A stretch of 64,000 nt of DNA, from assembly GCA_963798775.1 (NCBI GenBank), contig CAWCUK010000004.1, positions 558,001-622,000 of the forward strand, read 5' to 3'. Numbering within the stretch: the stretch's first letter is position 1; each line of letters opens with the position of its first letter. The notes beneath the pieces were generated by a model. That model saw only the letters and a program-made list of their open reading frames with translations, was not told the DNA's origin and made no database searches. The translations under genes and the position numbers were made by a program. Of the stretch, positions 52,745 through 62,598 are shown piece by piece. This stretch comes from CAWCUK01 sp963798775 (GTDB lineage Bacteria > Bacteroidota > Ignavibacteria > Ignavibacteriales > Ignavibacteriaceae).

Positions 52745-54238
52745 ATGAAAAAAGAATTCTTTCTTAAAACAATATTGCTTTTCTTATTGCCTGTTATTCT
52801 TTATTCGTGTAAAGAAGATACTATTGAGCCGACCTTGTATGGTTCTATTTCCGGTGTTGTAACCGATGCGGTTACAGGCCAAGCTATTTCCGGCGCAAGT
52901 ATTTCAACAAACCCTCCGACTGATGCTATAGCTACAGATTCAAACGGAAAATATAAAATTAATGATATTCCTATTGGTAATTACGCCATAACAATTAAAA
53001 AATCTGGCTATGTAAAAATAAATTTAAGTATTTCGGTCAAAGATAATTTAATTTCATCAGCAAATGTACAGCTTGAAAAAGAAGTTTTAGCTAATAATCC
53101 GCCCTTAACTCCGTTTAATCCATATCCAAGTATTAATTTAATAAATCAGCCGATAACGCTAAAAATAGCGTGGCAGGCTTTGGATCCCGATTCTTTAGAT
53201 AAATTATTTTATGATGTATATTTTTATGAATCAAATTCATTAACACAGACTTTAATAGCGGAAAATTATGAAGACACTACCTTAACTGTTTCAGATTTAA
53301 ATTATAATACGGTTTATTATTGGCAAGTTGTTGTAAAAGATACAGCAAAACATGAAATAAAAGGAGACGTTTGGAATTTTAAAACAAGAGATTTCCCGGA
53401 TAATCCAATAGTATTTGCCGCGGAAGTGGATGGGAATTATGAAATATTTTCAACTGATGGTAATGATTCAAATACCGTTAGATTAACTTATAACCCGACT
53501 CGTGAATGGTGGCCTCGTATAAGTCCTAAAAGAGATAAAATTGCTTTTACATCAGATAAAAATGTTGAGCCTCAAATTTTTACAATGAATCGCGACGGTT
53601 CTAATATTACACAAATTACACAAGAAGCCATAACCGGTTATAATAATTATGGAATTGGTTTTAGCTGGTCTCCCAACGGTGAAAAAATTATATACGCGCA
53701 TTATAATACTCTTTATAGAATAGATTCGGACGGAAGAAATTTAACGGCAATAGCTAAGTCGCCTGAAGGAAGAAATTTTAGAGAATGTGATTGGTCGCCG
53801 CTTGGCGATAAAATTGTAGTTTTAACAATGGGTGAAAATGAATATGATTCCGAGATTTATATTATGAATTCCGATGGAAGCAATATGACAAAAATTGTTG
53901 ATAATTTACCGGGTAAAATAGAAAGTCCTGCTTTTTCCCTTGACGGTAAAAATATAATATTTACCCATGATGAATCCGGCTACGAAGCAGGAGGAAGACA
54001 ATTAAACTCTCATATTTATTCGATTGATTTATCCGGAAATGGTTTAACAGATATTTCATTAAGAAAATTAACAGGAACTAATGACTGTAATCCCAGATAT
54101 TCAAGAAACGGTGCCAAAATAATTTTCACAAATTCATCCAATGATAATTCACAGCCAAAACAAATTTGGATTATGGATACCAACGGGGAAAATAGGGAAC
54201 AGCTTATTCCTTCAGGCGATATGCCGGAATGGAAATAG
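52745..54238 (+). CDS. Lipoprotein with carboxypeptidase-like, FN3-like and TolB-like propeller domains
   Basis: 497 residues. Lipobox PVILYSC (Cys22). A carboxypeptidase regulatory-like domain (about 33-112: GSISGVVTDAVTGQAISGAS), an FN3-like domain (about 118-215: FNPYPSINL, TVYYWQVVVKD), then a propeller with PD40/WD40-like blades (about 220-497), repeating the form F-S-x-DG-K-I-x-F: PKRDKIAFTSD, PNGEKIIYAHY, LDGKNIIFTHD, RNGAKIIFTNS. It sits at the surface or in the periplasm. It follows the curlin genes but after a terminator, so a shared role is uncertain. Confidence 0.85.
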   Translation: MKKEFFLKTILLFLLPVILYSCKEDTIEPTLYGSISGVVTDAVTGQAISGASISTNPPTDAIATDSNGKYKINDIPIGNYAITIKKSGYVKINLSISVKDNLISSANVQLEKEVLANNPPLTPFNPYPSINLINQPITLKIAWQALDPDSLDKLFYDVYFYESNSLTQTLIAENYEDTTLTVSDLNYNTVYYWQVVVKDTAKHEIKGDVWNFKTRDFPDNPIVFAAEVDGNYEIFSTDGNDSNTVRLTYNPTREWWPRISPKRDKIAFTSDKNVEPQIFTMNRDGSNITQITQEAITGYNNYGIGFSWSPNGEKIIYAHYNTLYRIDSDGRNLTAIAKSPEGRNFRECDWSPLGDKIVVLTMGENEYDSEIYIMNSDGSNMTKIVDNLPGKIESPAFSLDGKNIIFTHDESGYEAGGRQLNSHIYSIDLSGNGLTDISLRKLTGTNDCNPRYSRNGAKIIFTNSSNDNSQPKQIWIMDTNGENREQLIPSGDMPEWK

Positions 54239-54259
54239 TTTCTAAAGAAAAATCATTTA

Positions 54260-55213
54260 CTAAAGGGCAAAAGAAAGCACAGCCCAAAGGGAAACAATTG
54301 AAATCACGATCCAAAGAATAATTCCCTGCAGCATTGGTTTGTAACCAACTGTTTTAATAGTACTGCGGGATAAACCTGCACCAATTAAAAACAGAGTTAC
54401 AGTCAATCCGATTTTGGCTAAATAAACAATATACTCAGAAATTGCCGCCACAGGTGTAAAATAAGTCCTTAATATTGAAGCGAGCAAAAATAAAAATATA
54501 AAATAGGGAATAGTTATTTTGCTGTTTTTATTTTTAAAAAGTAAAGATGTTAAAAAAGTAAGCGGAATAATCCAAAGGGCTCTGGTTAATTTTACTGTAG
54601 TAGCTATTTGCAACGCTTTATCTCCATATTTAGCGGCTGCGCCAACAACCGAACTTGTATCATGAATTGCGATTGCTGACCAGATTCCGAATTGAATTTG
54701 GGAGAGATGAAGAAAATGACCGATAAATGGGAAAATAAACAAAGCGATAGCGTTTAAAATAAATATTGTTCCCAAAGAAACGGACATTTCTTTTTCTGAA
54801 GCATTTAAAACTTTTCCGACAGCTGCTATGGCACTTCCGCCGCATATAGCTGTTCCGGAAGAAATTAAATGTGATGAATTTTTATTAATTTTTAATCTCT
54901 TACCTATAAAATATCCTAAAGTTAATGTAAATAAAATTGATGCGGCGGTAAATAAAAAACCGGTTTTACCGGCTGCTATTACCGTCGTCAGATTCATTCC
55001 GAAACCCAAACCAACAACAGAAGCTTGTAATAATATTTTAGTTACTTTTGAACTTTCCTCTTTAAAAGGATTCCCGATACTAATAGCTAAAAATAATCCC
55101 AAAGCTAATGCAATGGGCGGAGAGGCATAAGGAGTAAGGCAAAATATCAATAACAATATAAAAATGACCTTGTTTAGCGAAAAAGGAGAGGAATCCGAAA
55201 CACTCATTTTCAA
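54260..55213 (-). CDS. YeiH family putative sulfate exporter
   Basis: 317 residues with about ten membrane helices. YeiH/UPF0324 motifs: VVGLGFGMNL, SSGTAICGGSAIAAVGKVL, SLGTIFILNAIALFIFPFIG, AIHDTSSVVGAAAKYGD, TVKLTRALWIIPL. The family is annotated as putative sulfate exporter on limited evidence. The gene stands alone, convergent with the propeller lipoprotein. Confidence 0.9.
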   Translation of the reverse strand: MKMSVSDSSPFSLNKVIFILLLIFCLTPYASPPIALALGLFLAISIGNPFKEESSKVTKILLQASVVGLGFGMNLTTVIAAGKTGFLFTAASILFTLTLGYFIGKRLKINKNSSHLISSGTAICGGSAIAAVGKVLNASEKEMSVSLGTIFILNAIALFIFPFIGHFLHLSQIQFGIWSAIAIHDTSSVVGAAAKYGDKALQIATTVKLTRALWIIPLTFLTSLLFKNKNSKITIPYFIFLFLLASILRTYFTPVAAISEYIVYLAKIGLTVTLFLIGAGLSRSTIKTVGYKPMLQGIILWIVISIVSLWAVLSFAL

Positions 55214-55284
55214 AATACTTTCATTAATTTCTTTTAAAATTTAGAGAGACAAAAATAAGAGAATTTTTCCCTCGAAAGAAATGA

Positions 55285-55325
55285 TGCAAAAAAAATGGTA
55301 CAACCAAAAAATAATTGTACCATTT
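55285..55325 (-). terminator. Terminator after the aldo/keto reductase gene
   Basis: On the minus strand AAATGGTACA pairs with TGTACCATTT (55316-55325 with 55293-55302), followed by a T8 run. Strong. Confidence 0.88.
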
Positions 55326-55351
55326 ATAAATACTTTAACACTTATTAAAAA

Positions 55352-56323
55352 TTACCAAGCGTATGCTTCAGGAGCCTGATTTCCGGGGCCGGGCCAAATT
55401 TCATTAAGTTTTTTAAGCACATCTTCCGAAAGATTTATATCTACAGTTTTAACATTATCTTTTAATTGTTCCATCGTCCGCGGTCCGACTATAGGAGAAG
55501 TTATATCAGGATTATGAAGCATCCAAGAAAGCGCGACATCAGCAGGTTTTTCCCCGATTTCTTTACATAGATTTTCGTATGATTCGATTTGCGGCCGAAG
55601 TTTTTCTACCGATTTTTGAAGAGCTTCTCTATTTCTTCTTCCTGTTTTTGGTTTATCTAATACACCGCATAAAATACCGCCTCCTAACGGGCTCCATGGA
55701 ATAACTCCTACTCCCATCGCGCGACATGCCGGAATAACTTCCAATTCAATATTTCTATTTCTTAAACTATAAATACTCTGCTCGGAAACTAATCCAAGGA
55801 AATGTCTTTCTTTTGCAATATAATTTGCTTCGACAATATTCCAGGCCGCAAAATTACTACTTCCCACGTATAAAATCTTACCTTCTTTTACTAATTGCTC
55901 CATAGCCTGCCAAATTTCTTCCCAAGGGGAATTTCTATCAACATGATGCATTTGATATAGGTCTATATGATCTGTTTTTAATCTTCTTAAACTTTCTTCG
56001 CAGGCTTTTCTAATATTATACGCCGAAAGTTTTTGGTCATTTACTCCTTCTCCCATTTTGCCGTAAACCTTTGTGGCTAAAACAATACTATCACGTCTTC
56101 CGTTTCCTTTTTCCAGCCATCTGCCTATGAGGCTTTCTGTGAAACCGACGCCTTTTTCGTTTCCGTAAACATTCGCAGTATCGAAAAAATTAATTCCTAG
56201 TTCGAGAGCGTTATCCATAATTTTATGGCTCTCTTCTTCCGGTGTATATGAACCGAAATTCATAGTACCGAGACAAATTTTACTAACTTTTAAACCGGTG
56301 CGTCCCAGATAGGTATAATTCAT
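55352..56323 (-). CDS. Aldo/keto reductase
   Basis: 323 residues from the ATG chosen here (MNYTYLGRTGLKVSKICLGTMNFG), because TGAGGTT lies just upstream; an ATG at 56362 would add 13 residues and overlap the permease gene. The catalytic tetrad residues are visible: Asp and Tyr in NFFDTANVYGNE, Lys in LATKVYG and His in LYQMHHVDRN. NADPH-binding end: SPIVGPRTMEQLKDN. TIM-barrel oxidoreductase of the YajO/general stress 69 type. Substrate unknown. Downstream of the permease on the same strand. Confidence 0.92.
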   Translation of the reverse strand: MNYTYLGRTGLKVSKICLGTMNFGSYTPEEESHKIMDNALELGINFFDTANVYGNEKGVGFTESLIGRWLEKGNGRRDSIVLATKVYGKMGEGVNDQKLSAYNIRKACEESLRRLKTDHIDLYQMHHVDRNSPWEEIWQAMEQLVKEGKILYVGSSNFAAWNIVEANYIAKERHFLGLVSEQSIYSLRNRNIELEVIPACRAMGVGVIPWSPLGGGILCGVLDKPKTGRRNREALQKSVEKLRPQIESYENLCKEIGEKPADVALSWMLHNPDITSPIVGPRTMEQLKDNVKTVDINLSEDVLKKLNEIWPGPGNQAPEAYAW

Positions 56324-56354
56324 TTTTAACCTCAGTTTTGTCATCAAAAAATAT

Positions 56355-57677
56355 CTAAACAATTAAAGCTAAAATAGCAAAAATATCTATTGCTATCAGC
56401 ATCGGTGAAACATCCTCTTTTTTACCCAATAATAATTTTAAAAAGGTCCAACTTAAAAATCCCCAAATAATTCCCTGGGTTATAGAATAAGTAAAAGGAA
56501 TTAGTACTAAGGCAAGAAACGCGGGAATTGCGTCATCAAATTTTGACCAATTGATTTTTAAAACCGGCTTCATCATAAAAACACCGACAAGAACCAAGGC
56601 AGGTGAAGTAGCAATTGCCGGAACAATGGATAAGAGAGGAGAAATAAACATAAACGGAAGAAACAGCAGTCCGGCAACTAAAGCCGTATAACCGGTTCTA
56701 CCGCCTTCTTCAATCCCTGTGGCGGATTCAATATATGCTGTTCCCGCACTGGTCCCGAATAATCCGGAAACAGTTGTTGCAAAGGCATCTACAATAAGAG
56801 ACTGCTTTACATTCTTAGGTTCGCCGTTTTCATCCACTAAATTAGCGGCTTCGGCAACACCCACAAAAGTAGAAAGACTATCAAACATATCTGTAAAAAG
56901 GAAAGCAAAAGTAATCGGCCATATCGCAAATTTCAACGATCCCAGAATATCGAATTTAAAAATTAAACTGAAATCCGGCATCTCAAAAAAACCTTTCCAA
57001 GTTACTAAGGTTGGTACCCCAAAATTAATTGCTGATGCATCGCCGTATAACCTTCCGATTGGAAGAGAAATTAAAGTTGTAAAAATAATTCCTATTATTA
57101 AAGCGCCTTTAACATGTTTAATAATTAAAAAAGCGGAAATAAAAAGACCGATTATAAATGTTACCGTAACCGGATCCATAGGAGCTATAGATACTAAAGT
57201 TGCGGGATTTGCAATTATAAATTTAGCGTTAACTAACCCTATTAAAGCGATAAAAAGTCCTATTCCCGCTGATACCGCGTATCTTATTTGTTTAGGAATT
57301 GCTTTTACAATATAAGTTCGAATATTAAAAACAGAAAGAATAAGAAAAACTATTCCTGCCCAAAAGACAGAACCTAAAGCGGTTTCCCATTTTACTCCCA
57401 TTCCTAAAACTACTGAGAATGTGAAAAACGCATTTAATCCCATTCCCGGCGCAACAAGAATCGGATTTTTAGCGTAAATTCCCATCATTATTGTACTAAA
57501 CGCTGATACTAGTACAGTCGCTGTTAAAACACCATTGAACGGCATTCCTGTTTGACTAATAATAGCCGGATTAACAACAATTATATACATGGCCGCCAAA
57601 AATGTTGTTATTCCGGCCAGTATTTCTGTTTTCACATCTGTTTTATTTTCAGAAAGTCTAAAATAATTTTTTAACAT
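56355..57677 (-). CDS. NCS2 family purine permease (AzgA-like)
   Basis: 440 residues, about 12-14 membrane helices. AzgA-type motifs: TEILAGITTFLAAMYIIVVNP, PGMGLNAFFTFSVV, FTDMFDSLSTFVGVAE, GTSAGTAYIESATGIEEGGRTGYTALVAG. The family imports adenine, guanine or hypoxanthine with protons. It lies 19 bases downstream of the DUF5020 outer-membrane protein gene, which suggests one uptake route across both membranes. No purine riboswitch was seen upstream of the operon. Confidence 0.92.
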   Translation of the reverse strand: MLKNYFRLSENKTDVKTEILAGITTFLAAMYIIVVNPAIISQTGMPFNGVLTATVLVSAFSTIMMGIYAKNPILVAPGMGLNAFFTFSVVLGMGVKWETALGSVFWAGIVFLILSVFNIRTYIVKAIPKQIRYAVSAGIGLFIALIGLVNAKFIIANPATLVSIAPMDPVTVTFIIGLFISAFLIIKHVKGALIIGIIFTTLISLPIGRLYGDASAINFGVPTLVTWKGFFEMPDFSLIFKFDILGSLKFAIWPITFAFLFTDMFDSLSTFVGVAEAANLVDENGEPKNVKQSLIVDAFATTVSGLFGTSAGTAYIESATGIEEGGRTGYTALVAGLLFLPFMFISPLLSIVPAIATSPALVLVGVFMMKPVLKINWSKFDDAIPAFLALVLIPFTYSITQGIIWGFLSWTFLKLLLGKKEDVSPMLIAIDIFAILALIV

Positions 57678-57696
57678 TTTGGGTTTATTTCCTCCG

Positions 57697-58380
57697 TTAG
57701 AATATCCATTTTACTGCCAGTGTAGGGTTTACTTCAATTTTATTAGAATTAGGAATAAAATTATTGCTGATTTCTATTTCGCTGCCGACTGATAAATGAT
57801 GATAAATGTTATACCAAATTTGAGGTTCGGTTAGTATAACAACAGTCTTTTTACCGCTGCCGCTGTTTTTATCAGCCGACCAAATATCCATAAAACCGGT
57901 AAAAGTAATATTATCGCTTAAAAAATTCTTAAGCCAAACAAAAGTTACTTGCGCATCCGGAGCCGAAGAGCCGTAGGAAGAGCGGTAAAGTAGATCTGTA
58001 TTGAGAGTAATAAAACCGAGATCAATCGGATAACTAATGCCGGTTAGCCAAACATGTCCCAGAGGAACAGCAATGCCTATATTTTTTATTCTTGCGACAC
58101 CGTCATTATATTGAACGGTAAAAGAAAAATCTTTATTTATAAACGGAAGAGTAATGTAGCGTGCAATTTCCCAGTAGGCGAGCGATAAGCTTTTATTACC
58201 GTCATTGTTAAAATCAAAATCTACAAAGGTATAAGTCGCGCCGTACTCATCTGTTTTAAACATTTCTAAGGTTGTAGTAATATATTTTCTGTTTTGGCCA
58301 AAATCGTAATGTAACTGAAGGTTTTGGGAAAAAGCAATTATGTTTATAAATAAAACTAATAACACTGTGGTTAATTTCAT
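57697..58380 (-). CDS. DUF5020 family outer-membrane protein (Tsx-like)
   Basis: 227 residues with signal peptide (ends IIAFSQN). Alternating beta-strands and the pattern LQLHYDFGQNRKYITTTLEM, SLAYWEIARYITLPF and final strand INPTLAVKWIF-like sequence (EVNPTLAVKWIF) fit a small barrel of the Tsx nucleoside-channel type to which DUF5020 is related. Role in nucleoside or base diffusion through the outer membrane is inferred from the linked purine permease. Confidence 0.82.
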   Translation of the reverse strand: MKLTTVLLVLFINIIAFSQNLQLHYDFGQNRKYITTTLEMFKTDEYGATYTFVDFDFNNDGNKSLSLAYWEIARYITLPFINKDFSFTVQYNDGVARIKNIGIAVPLGHVWLTGISYPIDLGFITLNTDLLYRSSYGSSAPDAQVTFVWLKNFLSDNITFTGFMDIWSADKNSGSGKKTVVILTEPQIWYNIYHHLSVGSEIEISNNFIPNSNKIEVNPTLAVKWIF

Positions 58381-58678
58381 TTATCTCTCTCTTTCATATT
58401 TATTTTAGAATTAACCGAAGATGAATTATAAAAATAGAAGAGAATTTAATAATTAAATTTAAGCAGGTATGGAATTTGATTATGTGCTAAACATATAATT
58501 TCAAAAGCAAAAAACAAAAAATATAATTCCATAAAAATTTTTGTAATAATTATTTACTTCTTGTTATATTAATTTTGTAATAGTGTTTAATTTGTTTTTA
58601 ATTTAAATATTTAACTTTAAGTTATAGCAAGACGAAGTTATTTAGCAAAAAAAAATCTCTGAAAAAAGGAAGAGAATT

Positions 58679-60778
58679 TTGGCTAATAAAGAAAAAAAAA
58701 TACCTCTCTCATTTAAAACATTTTTTGGTTCTTCAGAATCTCAAATAAATATTCTTGCCTGGGCTCTTCTTGTAATTCTGCTTTTCATAACGCTGGGAGA
58801 ATGGATAACCGTTAAAAAGGATATAGATTTTAATGCCCGCATTAATTTTAATTTTAGAACGAGTGAAGTAGAAACAGCAATTAAAAAAAGAATGCAGGCT
58901 TATGAACAGATTTTATTGGGTGGAACCGGTTTATTTGACGCATCGGATACAGTTACTTTTAATGATTGGCATAATTATTTTAAAAGTTTAAGGATTGAAA
59001 AAAATTATCCGGGAATTTTAGGTTTTGGTTTTGCGGAATATGTAACAGCCGAAGAAAAGGAACAGCAGGAACAGAGAGTGAGGCAGGCAGGCCATAATGA
59101 GTATAAAATTTGGCCGGACGGGGATAGGCCGGTTTATACACCAATTATTTATCTGGAACCATATTCAGGCAGAAATTTAAGAGCGTACGGTTATGATATG
59201 TTTTCAAACTCCACGCGCCGTGCCGCTATGGAAAAAGCTAGGGATAGCGCATCTACATTTATTTCCGGGAAAGTTTTATTAGTCCAAGAAACCAATGAAA
59301 ATATTCAAGCCGGTTTTTTAATGTATCTTCCGGTTTATAAATCCGGAATAAAACCGGTTACGGTTCAAGATAGAAGAGAAGAAATAGAGGGTTATGTTTA
59401 TAGTCCGTTCAGAATGGATGATTTAATGCAGGGAATTTTAGGAAGGGAATTAGCTAATATCGCTTTAAAAATTTATGACGGTGTTCGTACAAATAATAAA
59501 TCATTGATGTATGCGAGTGATTCATCTAAAATATTTAGCGAAGCTTTATTCACTTCTACCAAAACAATTTCTCTTAACGGCAAAAAATGGACATTAATTT
59601 TTGCTTCGCTTCCTTCTTTTGAGAATATGATTGATTGGGATAAACCATTAATTGTGCTTTTCGGCGGAATTGCAATTAGTATCTTATTTTTTCTGGTTGT
59701 TTTGGGATTTACGGCTACAAGACGTGTGAATCTTAACCTGGAACAAATTTTAGAATCTACCGGCGAAGGAATTTTTGGTATTGACTTAAAAGGAAGATGT
59801 ACATTTATAAATCGTTCGGCGGCGGAGATGATAGGATATCCTCCCCAAATATTTATAAATAGTGATATGCATGAAATGTTTCATCATACTTATAAAGACG
59901 GGAGACATTATCCTAAAGAAGAATGCCCGATGATTAAATCAATAAAATCTAAGGAAAGTTTTACTGTTGATAATGAGGTTTTCTGGCGGGCGGACGGAAC
60001 ATTTTTCCCTGTGGAATATTCTCATTATCCGATTATTAAAAATGATGAAGTAAAAGGGGGCGTTATTACTTTTACTGATATCACCGAAAGAAAAAAGAAC
60101 TTGGAACAAATTCAGAATTCTTTAAGAGAGAAAGAAGTTTTACTTAAAGAAGTGCATCATCGAGTAAAAAATAATTTACAGATTATTTCAAGTTTGCTTA
60201 ATCTTCAATCGCAGTATATTTCTGATAAACATGCGCGCGAATTATTCCATGACAGCCAAAATAGAATTCGCTCGATGGCTTTAATTCATGAGAAACTTTA
60301 TCAATCAAGAGATATGTCTAAAATAGATTTTGGCGTTTACATTAATGAGCTGATAGGTAATCTTTTCAGTTCGTACAGGTACCGCAGGGATAATTTTGAA
60401 TTAATTGTTGATATGGAAAATATTTTCTTATCCATTGATACCGCAATAACTTTAGGATTAATCATTAATGAATTAGTCTCAAATTCCTTAAAACACGCTT
60501 TCAAAGAATCGGATATTCTTTATCAAAAAAGAAAGGCCGGCGGTTTGGAATTAGAAAAAGATGTGGTTAAAATATCAATGCTAAAACTTGATGATGAGAA
60601 TTATGAATTAAGAATTAAAGATAACGGAATAGGAGTTCCGGAAAATTTTGATTTCCGGAATACTCCTTCTCTGGGATTACAATTAGTTATTACTTTAGTA
60701 GAACAAATTGAAGGTGTTATTGAATTATTAAATGAATACGGAACTGAATTTATAATCAAATTTAAAATTAATTCTTAA
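58679..60778 (+). CDS. CHASE-PAS-HisKA_2 sensor kinase
   Basis: 699 residues, TTG start after GGAAGAG. A membrane helix (about 24-41), a periplasmic CHASE domain (about 75-290: GGTGLFDASDTVTFNDWHNYF, YPGILGFGFAEYV), a second helix (about 325-347), PAS (about 355-480: EGIFGIDLKGRCTFINRSAAE), then HisKA_2 EVHHRVKNNLQIISSLLNLQ (His493/494) and HATPase with NSLKHAFKES and DNGIGVPENFDF. CHASE domains bind small ligands such as cytokinin-like molecules or peptides. The kinase half closely resembles the one at 16222. No receiver lies next to it. A TGTGCTAA element lies about 190 bases upstream. Confidence 0.92.
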   Translation: MANKEKKIPLSFKTFFGSSESQINILAWALLVILLFITLGEWITVKKDIDFNARINFNFRTSEVETAIKKRMQAYEQILLGGTGLFDASDTVTFNDWHNYFKSLRIEKNYPGILGFGFAEYVTAEEKEQQEQRVRQAGHNEYKIWPDGDRPVYTPIIYLEPYSGRNLRAYGYDMFSNSTRRAAMEKARDSASTFISGKVLLVQETNENIQAGFLMYLPVYKSGIKPVTVQDRREEIEGYVYSPFRMDDLMQGILGRELANIALKIYDGVRTNNKSLMYASDSSKIFSEALFTSTKTISLNGKKWTLIFASLPSFENMIDWDKPLIVLFGGIAISILFFLVVLGFTATRRVNLNLEQILESTGEGIFGIDLKGRCTFINRSAAEMIGYPPQIFINSDMHEMFHHTYKDGRHYPKEECPMIKSIKSKESFTVDNEVFWRADGTFFPVEYSHYPIIKNDEVKGGVITFTDITERKKNLEQIQNSLREKEVLLKEVHHRVKNNLQIISSLLNLQSQYISDKHARELFHDSQNRIRSMALIHEKLYQSRDMSKIDFGVYINELIGNLFSSYRYRRDNFELIVDMENIFLSIDTAITLGLIINELVSNSLKHAFKESDILYQKRKAGGLELEKDVVKISMLKLDDENYELRIKDNGIGVPENFDFRNTPSLGLQLVITLVEQIEGVIELLNEYGTEFIIKFKINS

Positions 60779-61029
60779 ACGCCTTCATCATCACTATTAT
60801 ATTCAGGAGTTTTATCTTTATCCGGTAACGGATTGATTCCGTACGCACCTAAATTATCTATAGTTCCGTCCTCTCTTAAAACAACTAATTTTGAATCTTG
60901 TTTCTTTGCTAATAACTTTGCTTCTTCTATTGCTTCTTCAATCGTATCGTGTATTGATGTTACCTCGTCAGTTCCTTCTGCTCTTACAGCCCATCTTCCT
61001 TTAAAGGGCAACACAAATTGATTTTTCAT
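60775..61029 (-). CDS. DUF2188 domain protein
   Basis: 84 residues with the DUF2188 pattern: GRWAVRAEGTDEVTSIHDTIEEAIEEA, ALLAKKQ-like helix and VVLREDGTIDNLGAYGINP. The C-terminus is acidic (YNSDDEGV). Function unknown. Convergent with the CHASE kinase gene, the two overlapping by four bases. Confidence 0.82.
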   Translation of the reverse strand: MKNQFVLPFKGRWAVRAEGTDEVTSIHDTIEEAIEEAKLLAKKQDSKLVVLREDGTIDNLGAYGINPLPDKDKTPEYNSDDEGV

Positions 61030-61078
61030 AATATATCTCCAATAGTTTTAATTCTATATAAAGTTTATAAAATAAGAG

Positions 61079-61588
61079 TTAAAGTATTGTGATAAAAAAT
61101 AATGATGTAAAATGTTGTTTGGACGGATATAAGGGCCCGATAGTTTTTCTCATTATAAACTCGGAATGCTTGTTTATTAAATAATTTTTAAGTTCCCCTA
61201 CTTTTTCATAACCGTTACGTTCGTAAAACCTAATTGCTTTTTTATTAAAAGATGAAACACAAAGGAATACATTTTTTCGTTCGGTAAAAATTCTTTCTTC
61301 CACAAACTTCAATAGCTGAAGCCCAATCTTTTGATTTCGAAACTCTTCTTTGACTGCAATATTTTTTATGTAACCTGTAAACACACCGTTCATTTGTACC
61401 GCGGCAAATCCTAAAATTTTATTCTCTTGCAAGGCTAAAAATAATTCTATTGTGGAATCGTTTATTGTCTTCACTAAAATATTAAAATTAACATTTAAAC
61501 TTTTCCAAGGATCGGAATTGAGCATAAGTCCCGCGCATTCATCAATTTCCGCATCGGTTTTTGATTTTACTATTGAGATATTTTTCAT
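61079..61588 (-). CDS. GNAT family N-acetyltransferase
   Basis: 169 residues. GNAT core: ILGFAAVQMN, YIKNIAVKEEFRNQKIGLQL (acetyl-CoA loop; Q-K-I-G-L variant of Q/RxxGxG/A), FLCVSSFNKKAIRFYERNGYEKVGELKNY. The C-terminal 15 residues are hydrophobic and atypical (SKQHFTSLFFITIL). Substrate unknown. Confidence 0.87.
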   Translation of the reverse strand: MKNISIVKSKTDAEIDECAGLMLNSDPWKSLNVNFNILVKTINDSTIELFLALQENKILGFAAVQMNGVFTGYIKNIAVKEEFRNQKIGLQLLKFVEERIFTERKNVFLCVSSFNKKAIRFYERNGYEKVGELKNYLINKHSEFIMRKTIGPLYPSKQHFTSLFFITIL

Positions 61589-61641
61589 TATAAAAATAAA
61601 ATTTATTCGGATGGGTAATATACAAAGCGGGGGATAAATTC

Positions 61642-61674
61642 ACCGCAAAAAAAATGGGCTTTATAAGCCCATTT
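61642..61674 (-). terminator. Rho-independent terminator
   Basis: AAATGGGCTT (61652-61661) pairs with AAGCCCATTT (61665-61674). On the minus strand a T8 run follows, so it ends the gene at 61690. Confidence 0.9.
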
Positions 61675-61689
61675 AAAAAAGAAGAAAAT

Positions 61690-61944
61690 TTATTCTTTTT
61701 GCTCCTCGTCTTCCAAATCAGATTCGTCATCATATTCTTCATCTTCGTTAAACTGATCATTAACATCATCAGGATCAGAATCTCTTCTTCCTCTATCACT
61801 TGGGTCATAATTTGATGCCATAAATACTTCTTCGCTGTAGCCGTTTGCCCTTATTTCGTCCCATTCTCTTTCATGATATAATAGTTCAAGCTCCGAAGAA
61901 ATTTTATGACTTTCCATCCTTTTCCGATCTCTAATTCTATTCAT
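61690..61944 (-). CDS. Small acidic protein of unknown function
   Basis: 84 residues. A basic start (MNRIRDRKRMESHK), a middle with YHEREWDEIRANGYSEEVF, and an acidic end made mostly of D and E (DDVNDQFNEDEEYDDESDLE). No family recognised. A GAGAGGAT ribosome site and strong terminator support a real gene. Confidence 0.6.
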   Translation of the reverse strand: MNRIRDRKRMESHKISSELELLYHEREWDEIRANGYSEEVFMASNYDPSDRGRRDSDPDDVNDQFNEDEEYDDESDLEDEEQKE

Positions 61945-62043
61945 AAAATCCTCTCTTTCTAAATATTACATTTTCAACATAATATGAAAGTATAATATTC
62001 TTTATGTAGAAGAGCACACGGTGTGAGTGAAATTACGCCTAGT

Positions 62044-62598
62044 CTAAAGTGAAATTTCTTTTTCTCTTTTAATAGAATAAGAAGCCGTACCGTTTCTGAA
62101 AAACCTTCTTTCATTTATTCTGCCGTATTTATCATATAATATCCATTCTCCGATTCTTTTCCCTTTATAGTATTTTCCGGTTTCCTTTAATTTGCCGTTG
62201 GGATAATAATATTCCCATTTATTTTCGGCTAAATCTTTTTTAAAAACTCCCTTGCATTCAATTTGCCCGTTGTCAAAGTAATAAATCCATATTCCTTCAT
62301 TTCGATTATTTCTAATATTGCCTTTCATTCGCAAGCTGCCGTCTAATTTAGATACGGAGAATTCACCATTTTTTATACCTTTTATTACATGGTATTTCAA
62401 AATATTATTGTCTAAAGTATCAGTTACGGATCCTGTAAAGGCGAAATTATTTGTTCCTTTAAATACTAAACCATTTTTATAAAAAAATGTATTGGAATTA
62501 AGACCGGAAGTATTATTAAACGAAATATAAATTATACATAAGCAACAGAATAAGATAACTACAAAAATAATTTTAACGATAAAATATTTAGTCTTCAT
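62044..62598 (-). CDS. MORN-like repeat protein (YwqK family)
   Basis: 184 residues. A membrane anchor or signal (about 6-28), then MORN-2-like repeats: NEGIWIYYFDNGQIECKGVF, AENKWEYYYPNGKLKETGKY, RIGEWILYDKYGRINERRFF. In annotation such proteins are often labelled toxin-antitoxin YwqK antitoxin. No toxin lies beside it, so that label is not supported. The repeats probably mediate binding to membranes or proteins. Confidence 0.82.
   Translation of the reverse strand: MKTKYFIVKIIFVVILFCCLCIIYISFNNTSGLNSNTFFYKNGLVFKGTNNFAFTGSVTDTLDNNILKYHVIKGIKNGEFSVSKLDGSLRMKGNIRNNRNEGIWIYYFDNGQIECKGVFKKDLAENKWEYYYPNGKLKETGKYYKGKRIGEWILYDKYGRINERRFFRNGTASYSIKREKEISL

Noticed and set aside
62044..62598. Toxin-antitoxin system based on the YwqK-like label
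   Set aside because: No toxin gene is adjacent and MORN-type repeats alone do not support an antitoxin role.
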